Below are positions 61,360 to 64,000 of a DNA stretch of 64,000 nucleotides, piece after piece. This DNA comes from DATAEG01 sp963703085 (GTDB lineage: Bacteria > Actinomycetota > Actinomycetes > Mycobacteriales > Jatrophihabitantaceae). The translations under genes and the position numbers were made by a program. Numbering within the stretch: the stretch's first letter is position 1; each line of letters opens with the position of its first letter. Where the stretch lies: the NCBI GenBank assembly GCA_963703085.1, contig OY969789.1:3787220-3851219 (forward strand), given 5' to 3'. The notes under the pieces were generated by a model. The model searched no databases. It worked only from the letters and a program-made list of their open reading frames with translations, and had not been told where the DNA came from.

Positions 61360-62328
61360 TCACCCTGCCGGGTGCCCTCCGGCGCGGGCGGCGGCCAGCT
61401 CCGCTGCGGTGGGCGGGTTCGCGCCCGCTCGGGAGCAGGTGATCGCCGCAACCAGGGCCGCGTCGTCGAGCACCTCATCCAAGGCGGCAACGCTCAGTCC
61501 ACGCGGTCCACCCGGAATGGCAGCGCCGCGGCGGTCCAGCCCGTCCAGCAACGCAGCCATGCACGAGTCGCCGGCGCCGATGGTGTCCACGATCGTCACC
61601 GACCTGCCGGGATGATCGCGCCGGCCGAACCCGTCGCCGTAGGCGGACATCCCGCCGGCGCCGCGGGTGACCACCAGCAGCTCGCAGCCGAGGGCAAGCC
61701 ATGCCGTGGCCACCGAGTCGGTGTCGGAGTCCGGGTAGAGCCACTCGAGGTCCTCAACGCTGGCCTTGACCAGGTGGGCCGCAGCAACGCTGCGCTCAAC
61801 CCGCCTCCGTGCCGAGTCGCGGTCGCTGAGCAACGCCGGCCGGATGTTCGGGTCGTAGCTGAGCAGCACCGACCCTTCGCCGCGCAGCCGTTCGGCCAGC
61901 GCCGCGATCAGCTCACAACCCGGTGCTAACCACGAAGCCAGCGAGCCGGTGTGCAGCACCGTCGACGCCGGCGGGAATGCCGCCAGCTCGGCTGTGGACC
62001 ATTGCCAGTCCGCGGTGTTCTCGACGTAGAAGTCATACACCGCCTGGCCGGCGTCATCCAGTGCGGCCACTGCCAGCGTGGTGTGCTCGCTGGCCGTCAC
62101 CGTCGCGTCCGATCGCACATTGTTCCGGTCGAGGTGGGCCCGCAGTTGCCGACCGAACCCGTCGGTGGACAGCCGCGCCATCAACTGCGTCGGGCGCCCG
62201 AGCCGGGCCAGCCCGATGGCGACGTTGAACGGGCTGCCACCGACCTGTGCGCAATAGCGAACCGGGCCCTCGGCCGGCGCCGGCTCGGCGATCAGGTCGA
62301 TGAGCGCTTCACCCAGCACCGTCAACAT
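61360..62328 (-). CDS. PfkB-family carbohydrate kinase (fructokinase-like)
   Basis: A 322-residue ribokinase-type sugar kinase. VGGSPFNVAIGLARLG is the first PfkB signature, LSYDPNIRPALLSD and LVKASVEDLEWLY the middle, VVTRGAGGMSAYG and the second signature DTIGAGDSCMAALLDG with the catalytic Asp in GAGD. The pattern fits fructokinase best. It converges on the LacI gene and is divergent from an exonuclease gene whose upstream frame overlaps it. Confidence 0.92.
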   Translation of the reverse strand: MLTVLGEALIDLIAEPAPAEGPVRYCAQVGGSPFNVAIGLARLGRPTQLMARLSTDGFGRQLRAHLDRNNVRSDATVTASEHTTLAVAALDDAGQAVYDFYVENTADWQWSTAELAAFPPASTVLHTGSLASWLAPGCELIAALAERLRGEGSVLLSYDPNIRPALLSDRDSARRRVERSVAAAHLVKASVEDLEWLYPDSDTDSVATAWLALGCELLVVTRGAGGMSAYGDGFGRRDHPGRSVTIVDTIGAGDSCMAALLDGLDRRGAAIPGGPRGLSVAALDEVLDDAALVAAITCSRAGANPPTAAELAAARAGGHPAG

Positions 62329-62353
62329 GTCGGAAAGGCTATCGTCGGCGCTC

Positions 62354-63253
62354 GTGACGCTGATGCTGGTCGACTCCGCCGGTCTGTACTTCCGCGCGTT
62401 CTACGGCGTGCCCGAGTCGGTCAAAGCGCCGGACGGCAAGCCGATCAACGCGGTCCGTGGCTTTCTGGACATGGTGGCGACCCTCGGCCAGCAACGCCGC
62501 CCGGATCGGCTCGTCGCGTGTCTGGATGCTGACTGGCGCCCCGCGTTCCGGGTGGCCCTCCTGCCGACCTACAAGGCACACCGGGTCGCTGCCGACGGTG
62601 GCGAGGATGTCCCGGCGGCGCTGGTCCGACAGGTGCCGATTCTGCTCGACGTGCTGGCCGCGCTCGGCATCGCCGTGGTGGGTGCGCCCGGATTCGAGGC
62701 GGACGACGTCATCGCCACGCTCGCCGTGCAGGCGGACGACCAAGTCGAGGTGGTGAGCGGGGATCGTGACCTGTTCGGCGTGGTGACCGACCGGGTGAGC
62801 CTGCTGTACGTGGGCCGCGGGGTGTCGAAGATGGTGGCGTTCACCCCCGCTGCGGTGACCGACAAGTACGGCATACCCGCGCAGCACTATGCCGACTTCG
62901 CTGCCATGCGCGGCGATCCCAGCGACGGTCTGCCCGGCGTGCCCGGTGTCGGCGAGCGAACGGCAGCAGCACTGGTGAACCGATTCGGCAGCATCGAGCA
63001 GATTCTCGCCGCCGCCCAGTCCTCCGCAGACGGTTTCCCGGCCGGGTCGCGAGCCAAGATCCTTGCTGCAGCCGACTACCTCGCTGTTGCTCCGGGCGTC
63101 GTGCGGATGCGCACCGATGTGCCGCTCGACGACGTCGACGACGCCATCCCCGCCGAGCCGGCCAACCCCGGATTGCTCGCCGAGCTGACCGAACGGCACG
63201 GCATCGCCAGCAGCGTCACCCGCGTGTGCGCCGCGTTGCGGATCAGTCGGTGA
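62354..63253 (+). CDS. 5'-3' exonuclease (PolI exonuclease/FEN-like)
   Basis: A 299-residue structure-specific nuclease like the N-terminal domain of DNA polymerase I. Metal ligands are in MLVDSAGLYFRAFYG, GFEADDVIATLA and VSGDRDLFGVV; the helix-hairpin-helix DNA-binding part is GVPGVGERTAAALVNRFG. Stand-alone copies are common in actinomycetes and trim RNA-DNA ends. GTG at 62354 is chosen; ATG at 62327 or 62363 are other options. Confidence 0.9.
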   Translation: MTLMLVDSAGLYFRAFYGVPESVKAPDGKPINAVRGFLDMVATLGQQRRPDRLVACLDADWRPAFRVALLPTYKAHRVAADGGEDVPAALVRQVPILLDVLAALGIAVVGAPGFEADDVIATLAVQADDQVEVVSGDRDLFGVVTDRVSLLYVGRGVSKMVAFTPAAVTDKYGIPAQHYADFAAMRGDPSDGLPGVPGVGERTAAALVNRFGSIEQILAAAQSSADGFPAGSRAKILAAADYLAVAPGVVRMRTDVPLDDVDDAIPAEPANPGLLAELTERHGIASSVTRVCAALRISR

Positions 63254-63970
63254 CCGTCCAGGTGTAGTCGGCCCCGCTTGAGGTGATGGTGACCGTGATC
63301 TTCTTGCCACCGTCAGCGGTGCAGGTGAACGTGGCGTCCTTCTTCACCTTGATGTTCTTGCCGTCGTTGCACTGGACGTTCTTCAGCGGCGTGTAACTCT
63401 GGGTGGTGTCCTGCGACTGCTTCTCGATGGTCGATTCCACCGCCGTATGACTCAGCTGCTTGCTGCCGAGCAGCTTCGCCGCCGCAAACCCACCGCCGGC
63501 GAGAACGATGACCACGACCGCAATGAGCGCGACCAGCGGACCCTTGCTCTTCTTCGGCGGCTGTTGCGGATAGCCCGGCGGGTAGCCGGGCTGCTGGCCG
63601 CCGTACTGCCCGGCGCCGTACGGCTCCTGCGGCTGGCCGTAGCCGGGCTGCTGTATCCCGGCTGCTGGTATCCCGGCTGCTGGTAGCCGGGCTGGCCGTA
63701 CTCGGGCTGCTGCGGCGGCGCGTACGGCTCGTACTGCTGGGTGTGTGGGTAGCCCTGGCCGTACTCGGGCTGCTGCGGCGGCGCGTACGGCTCGTACTGC
63801 TGGGTGTGTGGGTAGCCCTGGCCGTACTCGGGCTGCTGCCAGCCTTGATCGGCGGGCGGCTGCTGCTGCTGCCCATATGACGGCTCGTCCGGCTGAGTGT
63901 GACCGTGCTGCTCCTGGTTCGGGTCGTGCTGCGGCCACTGCTGATCGCCCTGGTTGCCGTACGGTCCCAT
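63243..63970 (-). pseudogene. Pro/Gln/Tyr-rich membrane protein with DUF4333 domain, frameshifted
   Basis: A single-pass protein of about 242 residues. From ATG at 63970 the cytoplasmic tail runs with repeats such as PEYGQGYPHTQQYEPY. Near 63656, in a run of QQPGY repeats, the frame shifts and continues as GYGQPQEPYGAGQYGG to a membrane segment (ALIAVVVIVLAGGGFAAAKLL) and the outer DUF4333 domain with its two cysteines (VQCNDG and TFTCTADGG). One missing C restores the frame. The architecture is like that of the 48660 gene. It overlaps the exonuclease gene end by 11 bases. Confidence 0.82.
63694..63819 (-). repeat. Two exact 63-bp tandem copies in the DUF4333 protein gene
   Basis: 63694-63756 and 63757-63819 are identical and code for a 21-residue unit containing EYGQGYPHTQQYEPYAPP. 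A partial third copy follows at 63820. Slippage between these copies may also explain nearby sequence uncertainty. Confidence 0.85.
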
Positions 63971-64000
63971 CGCTTCGTCGACCTCCACGCCGGTGTAGCT

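Overview
The window is high-GC DNA, very probably from an actinomycete (Actinomycetota). The markers are an RbpA RNA-polymerase-binding protein behind a SigR-type promoter, a SARP/AfsR-type regulator, WXG/ESX-like type VII proteins, a DUF3558-type lipoprotein, an apolipoprotein N-acyltransferase next to a polyprenol-phosphate mannose synthase, and many GTG starts. No rRNA, tRNA, CRISPR array, prophage or insertion sequence was seen.

Layout. 1-3.5 kb: end of an arginase-family gene, a TetR regulator with a palindromic operator, two alpha/beta hydrolases and a muconolactone-isomerase-like protein. 3.6-7.9 kb: XRE regulator and a complete three-gene ABC importer (iron/polyamine type). 7.9-10.0 kb: hypAB (nickel metallochaperones) divergent from an SRPBCC-ArsR pair across two tandem inverted repeats. 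10.1-12.8 kb: two acetyltransferases and a divergent XRE/methionine aminopeptidase pair around a 36-bp dyad. 12.9-16.6 kb: one operon of ABC-2 exporter plus NarL-type two-component system. 16.7-18.2 kb: MerR regulator divergent from an FMN-reductase/NTF2-like fusion. 18.3-31.4 kb: a catabolic island of three transcription units, each with the same operator type (CGGTYNGGACCG): luciferase-like oxidoreductase, two amidohydrolase-like proteins and a DegT aminotransferase; a secreted GH123/DUF4091-like hydrolase with a CUT1 sugar importer; an enolase-superfamily enzyme, a DHDPS-family lyase and an unusual regulator. 31.4-38.8 kb: HelD-type helicase, serine hydrolase, SDR/HxlR pair, DUF899 protein, VOC/AraC pair. 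38.9-45.2 kb: type VII-like secreted proteins, a lipoprotein and a large SARP-NB-ARC-TPR regulator. 45.2-64 kb: mostly household genes (ABC-F ATPase, TerC, DUF885 peptidase-like protein, GDPD, MFS, thymidine kinase, RbpA, Ppm, Lnt, amidohydrolase, LacI, PfkB sugar kinase, 5'-3' exonuclease, DUF4333 protein).

The best candidate for an undescribed system is the 18.3-31.4 kb island. Its enzymes suggest uptake and oxidative breakdown of an amino sugar, aminocyclitol or N-acetylated glycan, controlled by one repressor-like site at every promoter. A second possible small regulon is marked by an identical 14-bp palindrome core upstream of both the ABC-2/two-component operon and a secreted serine hydrolase 18 kb away.

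At least nine genes carry apparent frameshifts, several at G or C runs, and one permease also has an in-frame stop. Because these are spread over the whole window and hit household genes, indel errors in the sequence are as likely as gene decay. Functions were assigned by reading motifs only; no database search was possible.
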